Source: DASUBN01 sp036500225
Lineage (GTDB): Bacteria > Pseudomonadota > Gammaproteobacteria > Natronospirales > REEB76
Direction: 5' to 3'
DNA length: 64,000 nucleotides
Assembly: GCA_036500225.1 (NCBI GenBank)
Contig: DASYCJ010000047.1
Span: 1 to 64,000 of the forward strand
In this document: piece by piece, positions 25,917 to 33,464 of the stretch
Layout: each line of letters opens with the position of its first letter
Position numbering within the stretch: position 1 is the first letter of the stretch
Notes under the pieces: model-generated
Told to the model about the DNA's origin: nothing
What the model saw: only the letters and a program-made list of their open reading frames with translations
Databases searched by the model: none
Made by a program: the position numbers and the translations under genes

Positions 25917-25979
25917 GTCGTGGTATCCCTTGTAATATTCGCCCGCCGTTTAGGGGGCTTTCTTTGAGTATAGACCAGC

Positions 25980-25995
25980 TACTAGGGTTCTAGTA
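25980..25995. promoter_or_regulatory. Operator O1 for the BlaI-type repressor
   Basis: Perfect palindrome TACTAG-GGTT-CTAGTA. It fits the MecI/BlaI operator pattern TACTA-N6-TAGTA. It lies just upstream of the plus-strand -35 and over the probable -35 region of the minus-strand blaI promoter (candidate -10 TATACT at 25967-25972), so one site could control both directions. Confidence 0.75.
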
Positions 25996-26000
25996 TACCC

Positions 26001-26029
26001 TTGCCAATCCCCCATACCCCGGCTAATAT
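26001..26029 (+). promoter_or_regulatory. Promoter of the divergent lipoprotein gene
   Basis: -35 TTGCCA (26001-26006), 17-nt spacer, -10 TAATAT (26024-26029). It is flanked by O1 upstream and overlapped by O2 at the -10/start region, a classic repressible layout. Confidence 0.75.
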
Positions 26030-26044
26030 ACTATTCACTTAGTA
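26029..26044. promoter_or_regulatory. Operator O2 for the BlaI-type repressor
   Basis: TACTA-TTCACT-TAGTA, same length and half-sites as O1, centred 49 bp away. It overlaps the last base of the -10 and the expected start of the lipoprotein transcript. Confidence 0.75.
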
Positions 26045-26091
26045 GATTCCGCATGGCGAGAGCCTGCATAAAAGCCCTGGAGAGATAGCCC

Positions 26092-26424
26092 ATGATGAAG
26101 TTGCCCCTTGCCTGCGGACTCGTGCTGGCCTTAGGCCTAGCTGCCTGCGCCACCGACGATCCGAAGCCCATGGCCAGCACCGCTGCCCCGGCCCCGGCTG
26201 CTGCCGCGGCTCCGGCCGCCGGCACTGCCACGACCGCCCAGGCTGCCGTCAAGCCCAAGCTGGTGTGCGATGAGGAGAAGCCCCTGGGTTCGCTCTTGCC
26301 CCAGCGCATCTGCGTGACCCCGGAAGAGGCAGCCGCGCGCCAGAAGGCCGCGCAGGACCGTATGCGCAACATGCAGAACCAGTCGGCCATGGGTCCTGGT
26401 GCTGGCAGCAGCAGCGGCGGCTGA
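26092..26424 (+). CDS. Small lipoprotein with a C-x14-C motif, putative BlaI-regulated target
   Basis: 110 residues. The signal peptide ends in lipobox LAAC with lipid Cys19. An Ala/Pro-rich linker (about 28-52) is followed by VCDEEKPLGSLLPQRICVTP (Cys59 and Cys74) and a short helix EEAAARQKAAQDRMRNMQ. The Cys-GS-Cys pattern is common in small periplasmic proteins of this group, function unknown. ATG 26092 has GGAGAG 9 nt upstream; ATG 26095 is also possible. Its promoter carries both operators of the neighbouring repressor, so it is probably the regulated effector of the BlaI/M56 system. It is followed by a strong terminator. Confidence 0.8.
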   Translation: MMKLPLACGLVLALGLAACATDDPKPMASTAAPAPAAAAAPAAGTATTAQAAVKPKLVCDEEKPLGSLLPQRICVTPEEAAARQKAAQDRMRNMQNQSAMGPGAGSSSGG

Positions 26425-26451
26425 TCCCAGCCCACCACGCCTGATGTCGAT

Positions 26452-26486
26452 GCACGGCCGGTTACAATACCGGCCGTGCTTTTTTA
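26452..26486 (+). terminator. Intrinsic terminator whose loop may be the hutU -10 box
   Basis: Perfect 11-bp stem (26452-26462 with 26469-26479) then a T run to 26485: a strong terminator for the lipoprotein gene. The 6-nt loop is TACAAT (26463-26468), 36 nt before the hutU GTG, a plausible -10 hexamer for hutU. Confidence 0.75.
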
Positions 26487-26504
26487 TGCCTGAGGATATC
26501 GAGC

Positions 26505-28175
26505 GTGGCTACCCGTTTCCGTGACGTCGACCTGCATGCCCCCACCGGCCCCACCTTGAGCTGTAAGGGTTGGCAGCAGGAAGCGGCGCTGCGCATGTTG
26601 CACAACAACCTTGATCCGATGGTGGCCGAGAACCCGAAGGAGCTGGTGGTCTATGGCGGCATCGGCCGCGCCGCCCGCGACTGGGAGAGCTTCGATGCCA
26701 TCGTCGCGACCCTGAAGCGCCTGGGCGATGACGAGACCCTGCTGATCCAGTCCGGCCGTCCGGTGGGTGTATTCAAGACCCATGAGGGTGCGCCGCGGGT
26801 GCTGCTCGCCAATTCCAACCTGGTGGGCAAGTGGGCCGATTGGGACAACTTCTTCGAGCTCGATAAGAAGGGCCTGATGATGTATGGCCAGATGACGGCC
26901 GGCTCCTGGATATATATAGGTTCCCAGGGCATCGTGCAGGGCACCTACGAGACCTTCGTCGAGGCGGTGCGCCAGCATCACAAGGGCGACGCGAAAGGTA
27001 GATGGCTGCTGACCGGCGGCCTCGGCGGCATGGGTGGTGCCCAGCCTCTCGCTGCGGTGTTCGCCGGTCTGAACTGCCTGGCGGTGGAAGTGGATGAAAC
27101 CCGCATCGACAAGCGCTTGGCCACGGGCTATCTCGACTACAAGGCCACCAGCCTCAAGCAGGCGGTGGAGATGCTAAAGCAAGCTGCGGAGAAGGGTGAA
27201 GCCAAGTCCGTAGGTCTTCTGGGTAATGCGGCGGAAGTGTTCGAAGAGATACTCAAGAGCGACTATTTGCCGCACCTGGTCACGGACCAGACCTCGGCCC
27301 ACGATCCGCTGAATGGTTATATCCCCGTAGGCTATTCGCTGGCGAAAGCCGCGGAACTGCGCAAGGCCGATCCCAAGAAGTATGTCGAGCTCGCGAAGCT
27401 TTCCATGGCCCGTCAGGTCCGCGCCATGCTGGGACTCCAGGCCAAGGGCATCCCCACCTTCGACTACGGTAACAACATCCGCGCCATGGCCCAGGACGCA
27501 GGCGTCAGTAACGCCTTCGACTTCAAGGGCTTCGTGCCCCTCTATATAAGGCCGCTGTTCTGCGAGGGCATGGGTCCGTTCCGCTGGGCCGCGCTCTCCG
27601 GCGACCCGGAAGATATCTATAAGACCGATGCCAAGGCCAAGGAACTCTTCCCGGACAAGGTGCATCTGCATCGTTGGTTGGATATGGCTCGGGCCCGGAT
27701 CAAGTTCCAGGGCCTGCCGGCTCGCATCTGCTGGCTCGGCTACAAGGAGCGCCACAAACTGGGCTTGGCTTTCAACGAGATGGTGAAGAGCGGTGAGCTC
27801 AAAGCGCCGGTGGTCATCGGCCGCGATCATCTGGACTCAGGCTCCGTGGCCTCTCCCAACCGCGAGACCGAGGGCATGAAGGACGGCACCGATGCGGTGG
27901 CGGACTGGCCGATCCTGAATGCGCTGCTCAATACTGCGAGTGGGGCCTCTTGGGTGAGTTTCCATCATGGCGGCGGCGTGGGCATGGGCTATTCCCTGCA
28001 TGCCGGCGTGGTGATCGTGGCGGACGGCACCGAGCGTGCTGCCCAGGCCCTGAACCGTGTACTGATCAACGATCCGGGCACCGGGGTGATGCGCCACGCT
28101 GACGCGGGCTATGAGCGGGCGATCGAGGTGGCGCGGGAGCGCGGCCTGGACCTGCCCATGTTCGGATCGCGCTGA
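26505..28175 (+). CDS. hutU: Urocanate hydratase
   Basis: 556 residues, the family length. It converts urocanate to 4-imidazolone-5-propionate using tightly bound NAD+, the second step of histidine breakdown. Motifs: NNLDPMVAENP, YGGIGRAARDW, the NAD loop TGGLGGMGGAQP, a Cys in ARICWLGYKERHKLG, and GRDHLDSGSVASPNRET. GTG start with GAGG about 10 nt before it. It is separated from hutH/I by about 5 kb and instead heads a run with pxpABC (15-nt gap), pooling two routes that end in glutamate. Confidence 0.97.
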   Translation: MATRFRDVDLHAPTGPTLSCKGWQQEAALRMLHNNLDPMVAENPKELVVYGGIGRAARDWESFDAIVATLKRLGDDETLLIQSGRPVGVFKTHEGAPRVLLANSNLVGKWADWDNFFELDKKGLMMYGQMTAGSWIYIGSQGIVQGTYETFVEAVRQHHKGDAKGRWLLTGGLGGMGGAQPLAAVFAGLNCLAVEVDETRIDKRLATGYLDYKATSLKQAVEMLKQAAEKGEAKSVGLLGNAAEVFEEILKSDYLPHLVTDQTSAHDPLNGYIPVGYSLAKAAELRKADPKKYVELAKLSMARQVRAMLGLQAKGIPTFDYGNNIRAMAQDAGVSNAFDFKGFVPLYIRPLFCEGMGPFRWAALSGDPEDIYKTDAKAKELFPDKVHLHRWLDMARARIKFQGLPARICWLGYKERHKLGLAFNEMVKSGELKAPVVIGRDHLDSGSVASPNRETEGMKDGTDAVADWPILNALLNTASGASWVSFHHGGGVGMGYSLHAGVVIVADGTERAAQALNRVLINDPGTGVMRHADAGYERAIEVARERGLDLPMFGSR

Positions 28176-28190
28176 GCGGCTGACGGCCGC

Positions 28191-28931
28191 ATGCACATCG
28201 ACCTCAACGCAGACGTAGGGGAGGAGTGCGGAGACGATGCGGCACTGATCCCGCTGCTCAGCAGCGCCAACGTGTGCTGCGGCGTCCATGCCGGTGGTCC
28301 TGAGACCATGCGCCGCACCGTGGCTCGGTGTGTGACGAATTCCGTCGCCATCGGCGCGCATTTCTCCTATCCGGACAGGGAGCATTTCGGTCGCCGCGAC
28401 CTGGACCTGCCACCCACTGACATCACAGCCAGCGTCCTGCAGCAGCTCCGTGAGCTGGATGCCATAGCCCGGGTCGCAGGCTCGCACATCCGTTATCTCA
28501 AGGCCCACGGCGCCCTCTATAACCGCATGGCGGTGGATGCTGTCGTGGCGGATGCAGTGATCGCCGCCCTCAAGGCTTTCGAACCCAGCCTTCCTTTGCT
28601 CACCCTCCCGGACTGCACCGCTATGACACGCGCCAGATCTCAGGGCGTGACCGTCGTGGGTGAGGCCTTCGCTGACCGCGGTTATCGGGACGACGGCCGG
28701 CTCCAACCCCGCGGTGAAGCCGGGGCCTTGCTCACGGATTCCGTCCAGGTATCGGAGCGCGTCGTCACTTGGCTGCGCACCGGCAGCCTGCCGAGCGTCA
28801 CGGGCAAACCCTTGAAGATCACAGCTCGCTCTCTATGCGTGCATGGGGATACACCGGGCGCGGCGAAGATCGCAGGTCACTTGTGCGACGCGCTGCGAGG
28901 TGCCGGCATCGCCATCGAGGCCTTCGCATGA
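28191..28931 (+). CDS. pxpA: 5-oxoprolinase subunit A (LamB/YcsF family)
   Basis: 246 residues. Family signatures: IDLNADVGEE, ANVCCGVHAGGPETMRRTV, GAHFSYPDREHFGRR and a long YLKAHGALYNRM block. PxpA works with PxpB and PxpC to open 5-oxoproline (pyroglutamate) to glutamate using ATP. It is the first of pxpA-pxpB-pxpC, the genes overlapping by 4 nt each. It lies 15 nt behind hutU. Confidence 0.94.
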   Translation: MHIDLNADVGEECGDDAALIPLLSSANVCCGVHAGGPETMRRTVARCVTNSVAIGAHFSYPDREHFGRRDLDLPPTDITASVLQQLRELDAIARVAGSHIRYLKAHGALYNRMAVDAVVADAVIAALKAFEPSLPLLTLPDCTAMTRARSQGVTVVGEAFADRGYRDDGRLQPRGEAGALLTDSVQVSERVVTWLRTGSLPSVTGKPLKITARSLCVHGDTPGAAKIAGHLCDALRGAGIAIEAFA

Positions 28932-29533
28932 GGTCGCGGTTCATGGGCGATGGTGCATTGCTGGTGGAACTGGATGGTCCCGATCTGGCCCACGCACTGC
29001 GGCGCGCCCTGTTGCGGGAAGACCTGGCCGGTGTGAAGGAACTCATCCCCGGCCAAGCTTCGCTGCTGATAGTGGCGGATCCCTTGGTCGCTGATCTTGA
29101 CGCCATCGCCGCGCATCTGCCGGCGGTGAAAGCGGAGCCGATGCTCGCCGGACGGCTGCATGAATTCGATGTGGTCTACGAAGGCGAAGATCTCCCATCG
29201 CTAGCCAAGGAGCTCGGCATGGGAGTATCGGAGCTCGTCAGGCGGCATACTCAAGCAGTATATGAGGTGGCGTTCCTGGGTTTCGTGCCGGGCTTCGGCT
29301 ATCTGACCGGTCTCGATCCGGCATTGCGTGTGGCACGCCGCAGCAAGCCGCGTATCCGTGTGCCTGCAGGCAGCGTGGCGCTGGCGGACGGCTATACCGG
29401 GCTCTATCCGCAGGCGACTCCCGGCGGTTGGCACATCCTCGGCCGTTGCGATGCCCAACTCTTCGACGCGACCTTGGCCCAGCCGGCTTTGCTCGCGCCC
29501 GGCGACCGGGTGCGGTTCAAGGTGGCCACATGA
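28928..29533 (+). CDS. pxpB: 5-oxoprolinase subunit B (KipI/allophanate hydrolase-like)
   Basis: 201 residues. ATG 28928 overlaps the pxpA stop; the longer frame upstream is only a reading of pxpA in another register. Conserved FMGDGALLVELDG, YEVAFLGFVPGFGYLTGLD and RVPAGSVALADGYTGLYP are the KipI/PxpB core. It pairs with PxpC to form the ATP-using part of prokaryotic 5-oxoprolinase. Confidence 0.93.
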   Translation: MRSRFMGDGALLVELDGPDLAHALRRALLREDLAGVKELIPGQASLLIVADPLVADLDAIAAHLPAVKAEPMLAGRLHEFDVVYEGEDLPSLAKELGMGVSELVRRHTQAVYEVAFLGFVPGFGYLTGLDPALRVARRSKPRIRVPAGSVALADGYTGLYPQATPGGWHILGRCDAQLFDATLAQPALLAPGDRVRFKVAT

Positions 29534-30555
29534 TCGAGGTCCTCGAAGCCGGGACTCTCACGACACTCCAGGATCTGGGGCGCAGTGGTCTCGGCCATCT
29601 GGGTGTGTCGCCAGCCGGTGCCGCCGATGCCGTCAGTCTGCGCATCGCCAACCGCCTGGTAGGCAATCCGGATACCTGCGCTGCGTTGGAGATGACCGCT
29701 GCCGGCGTGAGCCTGCGTTTCGATGTGGATGAGCGCATCGCTATCACGGGCGGCGCCCTGGCGGCGCAACTCGATGGCGAACCTGTCCCCATGTATCAGA
29801 CCCTGACAGTGAAAGCTGGCAGGGTGCTTGACTGTGGGCGTATCGAGAGTGGATGGCGTAGTTACCTGGCCATCGCCGGTGGCTTCGACGCGACGCCGGT
29901 GCTGAGCAGCCGCTCGACGGACACGCTCTCGGGTCTTGGACCTGAACCCCTGAGTGCCGGGGCGCGGCTCATCGCCGGTACCAGTGCGGTATTCACTGAA
30001 GGCTTCTATCTGCGCTCCCCACCGCGCTATGGAACATCCGCCCGCTTGCGTGTCGTGGCCGGCCCGCATCAGGAGTGGTTCACGTCTGCGGCCTTGCTCA
30101 GCTTGCGTGAGTCCATTTTCAAAGTCTCGCCCCAGAGTGACCGGACCGGCGTTCGCCTAGAGAGCACGCCCTTGCAGCGTATCCGCAATGATGAGTTGCC
30201 TTCCATGGGCATGGTCACCGGCGCGGTGCAAGTGCCGCACTCCGGCCAGGCCATCGTGCTGCTCGGCAACCATGGCGCCACCGGCGGGTATCCCGTGATC
30301 GCGAATGTGATCGCTGCAGATCTGCATCTCCTGGCGCAACTCGCGCCGGGCAGTGAGCTGCGGTTCGCCGATGTGAGTCGCGCCGAGGCGGTGGATGCGT
30401 TGCGCGAGCAGGAGTCACGCTTGCAGCGGGATATGGTCAGCGCCGATGCGAGCCTTCTGGCGGCGCGTGCGCTCATGACCTTGGCGGGCGGCCATGCAAG
30501 TCTGAAGCAGGCCGCCGTCAGAGACGGGAACCGTCGTATCCGTATCCGCAAGTAA
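29530..30555 (+). CDS. pxpC: 5-oxoprolinase subunit C (KipA/biotin-dependent carboxylase-like)
   Basis: 341 residues from ATG 29530, which overlaps the pxpB stop. It starts with IEVLEAGTLTTLQDLGRSG and SPAGAADAVSLRIANRLVGN, then ITGGALAAQLDG, YLAIAGGFD, SDRTGVRLE and HSGQAIVLLGNHGATGGYP, all conserved in PxpC/KipA. It completes the oxoprolinase complex. The end overlaps nothing; a lipoprotein gene with its own -10 box follows. Confidence 0.94.
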   Translation: MIEVLEAGTLTTLQDLGRSGLGHLGVSPAGAADAVSLRIANRLVGNPDTCAALEMTAAGVSLRFDVDERIAITGGALAAQLDGEPVPMYQTLTVKAGRVLDCGRIESGWRSYLAIAGGFDATPVLSSRSTDTLSGLGPEPLSAGARLIAGTSAVFTEGFYLRSPPRYGTSARLRVVAGPHQEWFTSAALLSLRESIFKVSPQSDRTGVRLESTPLQRIRNDELPSMGMVTGAVQVPHSGQAIVLLGNHGATGGYPVIANVIAADLHLLAQLAPGSELRFADVSRAEAVDALREQESRLQRDMVSADASLLAARALMTLAGGHASLKQAAVRDGNRRIRIRK

Positions 30556-30563
30556 CCGCGGCT

Positions 30564-30569
30564 TATAAT
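30564..30569 (+). promoter_or_regulatory. -10 box of the NlpC/P60 gene
   Basis: TATAAT ending 0 nt before ATG 30570 and 6 nt before in-frame GTG 30576. If this promoter is used the message would start near GTG 30576 and be leaderless. Confidence 0.45.
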
Positions 30570-31040
30570 ATGGGCGTGAAGATACAGGCTGTCTGGCTGT
30601 TTTCCTGTCTGGCGTCCCTGACCGGTTGCGCCCAATGGCCCGAACCGTCTACCGCTCCTGTACCCAGCGCTGAACAACTCGATGTCGGTAAGCGTGCCGC
30701 GACGTTCGCCCAGCAGCAGGAAGGCGTGCCATACCAATATGGCGGCCATACTCCCCGTGGCTTCGATTGCAGCGGGCTCGTGTACTACGTCTATGGCAAG
30801 CTGGGCGTGAGCCTGCCCCGTACCGCTGCCGCCCAGTACGACCACACCCCACGGGTGGGTCGCGGCGACTTAAAGGCTGGAGATCTGGTGTTTTTCTACG
30901 GCGGCAACATCATGCATGTGGGTATCTACGTGGGGGATGGCTGGTTCATCCACGCCCCCGAGACTGGCAAGCCGGTGGCGGGTGCCTGGCTTAACGCCGG
31001 CTATTGGGCCCAAAATTACTACGGTGCAGGCCGTCCTTGA
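30570..31040 (+). CDS. NlpC/P60 lipoprotein endopeptidase
   Basis: 156 residues. Signal peptide with lipobox LTGC, so probably anchored in the outer membrane. It has an NlpC/P60 cysteine peptidase domain with Cys in FDCSGLVYYVYGKLG, His in IMHVGIYVGDG and the third polar position His in WFIHAPETG. Such small enzymes cut gamma-D-Glu-meso-diaminopimelate links in peptidoglycan (Spr/MepS-like). ATG 30570 or GTG 30576 may be the start. The stop overlaps the TTG start of the next gene. Confidence 0.87.
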   Translation: MGVKIQAVWLFSCLASLTGCAQWPEPSTAPVPSAEQLDVGKRAATFAQQQEGVPYQYGGHTPRGFDCSGLVYYVYGKLGVSLPRTAAAQYDHTPRVGRGDLKAGDLVFFYGGNIMHVGIYVGDGWFIHAPETGKPVAGAWLNAGYWAQNYYGAGRP

Positions 31041-32287
31041 AACTGGCGCCGCAGGGCCGACTGCACAGCATCCATCCCACAGCCCGCCGTCTCTTGGCGG
31101 CGCGCACGCTGCGTAGCGTCGCCCAGGGCGCCCTGGTGGCGGATCTGTCCTTGTATCTGCATGCCTTGAGTTGGAGTGGCCTCGGCATCGGCCTCACCTT
31201 CACCGCCGCCGGCTTGGGCGCTGCGTTTATCAGTTTGCTCATCGGCCGGCTGAGTGACCGTTACCGGCGTAAACCATTCCTCCTGGGTTATGAGGCGCTC
31301 ACGGTGCTGTGCGGCCTCACGCCGCTGCTCAGTCACTCCACGGCCTTACTGGTGGCCGCGATCGTGGTAGGTGGCTTCGGTCGCGGTATGAACGGCGCCG
31401 CTGGGCCTTTCGGGCCTGCCGAGCAGGCCTGGTTGGCGGAAGCTGTGCCGCAGTCGCAACGCGCCTGGGTCTACAGCATCAACAACGCCTTAGGCTTCTT
31501 CGGCATGGCCTTGGGCGCTTTGTTGGCCGTGATCCCGGGCTTGTTATTGCATCGGTTGCCCATCACCCAGGCTTACAGCCTGCTGTTCCTGATCGTGATC
31601 GCCGGGGCCGTGGGCAACCTCTTGTTGCTTGCGACTACCGCAGAAGCGCCACGCGGCGAGACCCTGGCGCCGGGGCATCGGCAGCTGCGCATGCAGCGTT
31701 GGGAGAATAATCTCTTGTGGCGTCTGGTGCGCCTCAATGCCTTGAACGGCTTCTCCATGGGACTCACGGGTCCGCTGGTCTCCTATTGGTTCGCCTTGAA
31801 GTTCGATGCCGGGCCGGATCGGATCGCACCGGTGATGGCGGGGACCTTCCTGCTGGCAGCGGTGATGGCGCTGTTCGCTGGCCGAGTGGCCATGCGCCAC
31901 GGTCTTTCGCGGGCGGTGGTCTGGAGTCGAGGTATCGGCGTATTGATGCTCTTGGCTTTGCCGTTCATGCCCTGGTTCTGGCTGGCGGCACTGATCTACA
32001 TGCTGCGCTTGGCCAGCGGCGGCGCCTCGGTGGGCGCGCGTCAGGCACAGATTGCGACACTGGTAAGGGATGAACGGCGCGGGCTCGCGGCCAGCGTGAA
32101 TGCGGCATCGTTCCAGATACCTCAGTCGGCGGGGCCGGGCGTGGCAGGCCCCATGATCGCCGCTGGCTGGTTCATCACGCCGTTCTGCCTCGCAGCTGCC
32201 TTGCAGGCGATCTACGTGTTGGGCTATGACCGGATGTTCGGCCGTTACGATCGGCGTGCCGATGCGCAGGCGGACGTTCGGTCCTAA
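31037..32287 (+). CDS. Major facilitator superfamily transporter
   Basis: About 416 residues, around 12 hydrophobic helices. The MFS loop 2-3 motif is present as GRLSDRYRRKPFLLG, and a partial repeat RVAMRHGLSR sits in the second half. TTG 31037 overlaps the NlpC/P60 stop (TTGA); an ATG at 31004 would place the start inside that gene. The substrate is unknown. It resembles drug or sugar efflux-type MFS proteins of unassigned role. It converges on the DUF4382 gene with a 13-nt gap. Confidence 0.8.
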   Translation: MKLAPQGRLHSIHPTARRLLAARTLRSVAQGALVADLSLYLHALSWSGLGIGLTFTAAGLGAAFISLLIGRLSDRYRRKPFLLGYEALTVLCGLTPLLSHSTALLVAAIVVGGFGRGMNGAAGPFGPAEQAWLAEAVPQSQRAWVYSINNALGFFGMALGALLAVIPGLLLHRLPITQAYSLLFLIVIAGAVGNLLLLATTAEAPRGETLAPGHRQLRMQRWENNLLWRLVRLNALNGFSMGLTGPLVSYWFALKFDAGPDRIAPVMAGTFLLAAVMALFAGRVAMRHGLSRAVVWSRGIGVLMLLALPFMPWFWLAALIYMLRLASGGASVGARQAQIATLVRDERRGLAASVNAASFQIPQSAGPGVAGPMIAAGWFITPFCLAAALQAIYVLGYDRMFGRYDRRADAQADVRS

Positions 32288-32300
32288 GCGCGCTGGGACT

Positions 32301-33176
32301 CTACTCGAAGTTGACGAAGGTCGTCCCCAGGGGCGTCACAGTCGCGTGGGTGGTCTGCAGGAACCGCAGGGTGTTCGTCTGGTTGGCAACATCCAGAGCT
32401 GCATCGCAGGTGAAGGCCAGAGTGTACGAGCCGGCAGGCAGGAACCCGACCGTGAAGTTATAACGGCTGGTGGTGGCGTTGAAACCCACCAGAGCCGAGG
32501 AGAAGGGCTGCACCCGGTTAGCCGGCGCCGTGATGTCGACGTCCGTGGGAGTGACGTCGCCTTTGTACACGTACACCGAGGGTGCGAGACAGGTGATGAG
32601 GGATGTCCCCACCTCACCGGTGATGGCGCCCGACTCCTCGTTTATCACCGCCCGGATAGAGGGGATGAGCTGGTACTTGGTCGGGTCGTTCGGATCCGGG
32701 ATGATGGACTTGCGCAGGTTGAAATCTGCCGTGAGGTTGATGTCCCCGCCACTCACCAAGGTGAAGTCCACCGGTATGACCACCCGCGACGAGACGCCCG
32801 GCGGCACGTAGAGGGTATGTATCCCATCCGGCAGCACGATGTTGGACTGCGCGAAGTCCGGGTCGCCAACCACGGTCAGGATCAGGCTGGTGTAGTGGCC
32901 GGGTTGGGCCTGGATACCAGTCACCACGGTCTGGGCCAGGCCGCCCTGCAGGCCGAACAGGTCGATGGAGCTGGCTGGCCGTATGTCGATGACCGTGGAG
33001 GTCACATTAGGGCCGCTGAGTTCGATCTGGGAGAAGGTGATGTTCACCGACGAAGCCAGATCGATAGGGGCATCGGTCATGGCGAGGTTTATGCCGTGGA
33101 TATCGCCGCCGCCGCAGCTCGCGAGCAAAAAGGCGGCCAGCGCCGGGATGGCGATCTTCAACATCCGGTTCAGCAT
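32301..33176 (-). CDS. DUF4382 lipoprotein
   Basis: 291 residues. Signal peptide with lipobox LASC followed by GGG. The DUF4382 pattern is clear: a beta-rich start LAMTDAPIDLASSVNITFSQIEL-like stretch, IDLFGLQGG near 70, and PGHYTSLILTV. The second half adds a carboxypeptidase-regulatory-like beta sandwich (FLPAGSYTLAFTCDA). Probably a surface or periplasmic beta protein of unknown function. GGAG lies 5 nt before the ATG. It stands alone between the MFS gene and the hutH terminator. Confidence 0.82.
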   Translation of the reverse strand: MLNRMLKIAIPALAAFLLASCGGGDIHGINLAMTDAPIDLASSVNITFSQIELSGPNVTSTVIDIRPASSIDLFGLQGGLAQTVVTGIQAQPGHYTSLILTVVGDPDFAQSNIVLPDGIHTLYVPPGVSSRVVIPVDFTLVSGGDINLTADFNLRKSIIPDPNDPTKYQLIPSIRAVINEESGAITGEVGTSLITCLAPSVYVYKGDVTPTDVDITAPANRVQPFSSALVGFNATTSRYNFTVGFLPAGSYTLAFTCDAALDVANQTNTLRFLQTTHATVTPLGTTFVNFE

Positions 33177-33287
33177 GGGGTCTCCACAAAATCCTGAGGC
33201 GGGGGCGGGTATTCATGAGACTAAACGCCCGCCGGGGTGCGCAGTTTACCTTGGGGCGGGCCCTCTGTCCTTACGCGATACCTGGCG

Positions 33288-33332
33288 TAAAAAAAGGGGT
33301 CTCTCGTCAAAGGGGGAAAACGAGAGACCCCT
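33288..33332 (-). terminator. Intrinsic terminator of hutIH
   Basis: Perfect 13-bp stem (33295-33307 with 33320-33332), 12-nt loop; on the minus strand it is followed by seven T. It lies 132 nt beyond the hutH stop. Confidence 0.88.
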
Positions 33333-33399
33333 GGACATCTCCGCATTGCGCGGGTGACGTCATAAACCTTCAGTTGGCGGAGTATAGAAGAAACGACCC

Positions 33400-33423
33400 A
33401 ATATGTCATGTTGCGGACATATT
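33400..33423. repeat. Inverted repeat between hutH and its terminator
   Basis: AATATGTC (33400-33407) and GACATATT (33416-33423), 8-nt spacer, extendable to CCA/TGG with a one-base bulge. It could be a protein site or a leader/trailer hairpin; not assigned. Confidence 0.4.
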
Positions 33424-33464
33424 TGGCGTGCGCAGTATCTCTCGCGAAAAGCCCGACGTTTCTT

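Noticed and set aside
26031..26438. Minus-strand open frame across the lipoprotein gene
   Set aside because: Antisense to a lipoprotein with a lipobox, ribosome site and promoter; no recognisable features itself.
28769..28927. N-terminal extension of pxpB
   Set aside because: It overlaps pxpA in another register; ATG 28928 with ATGA overlap fits the family start.
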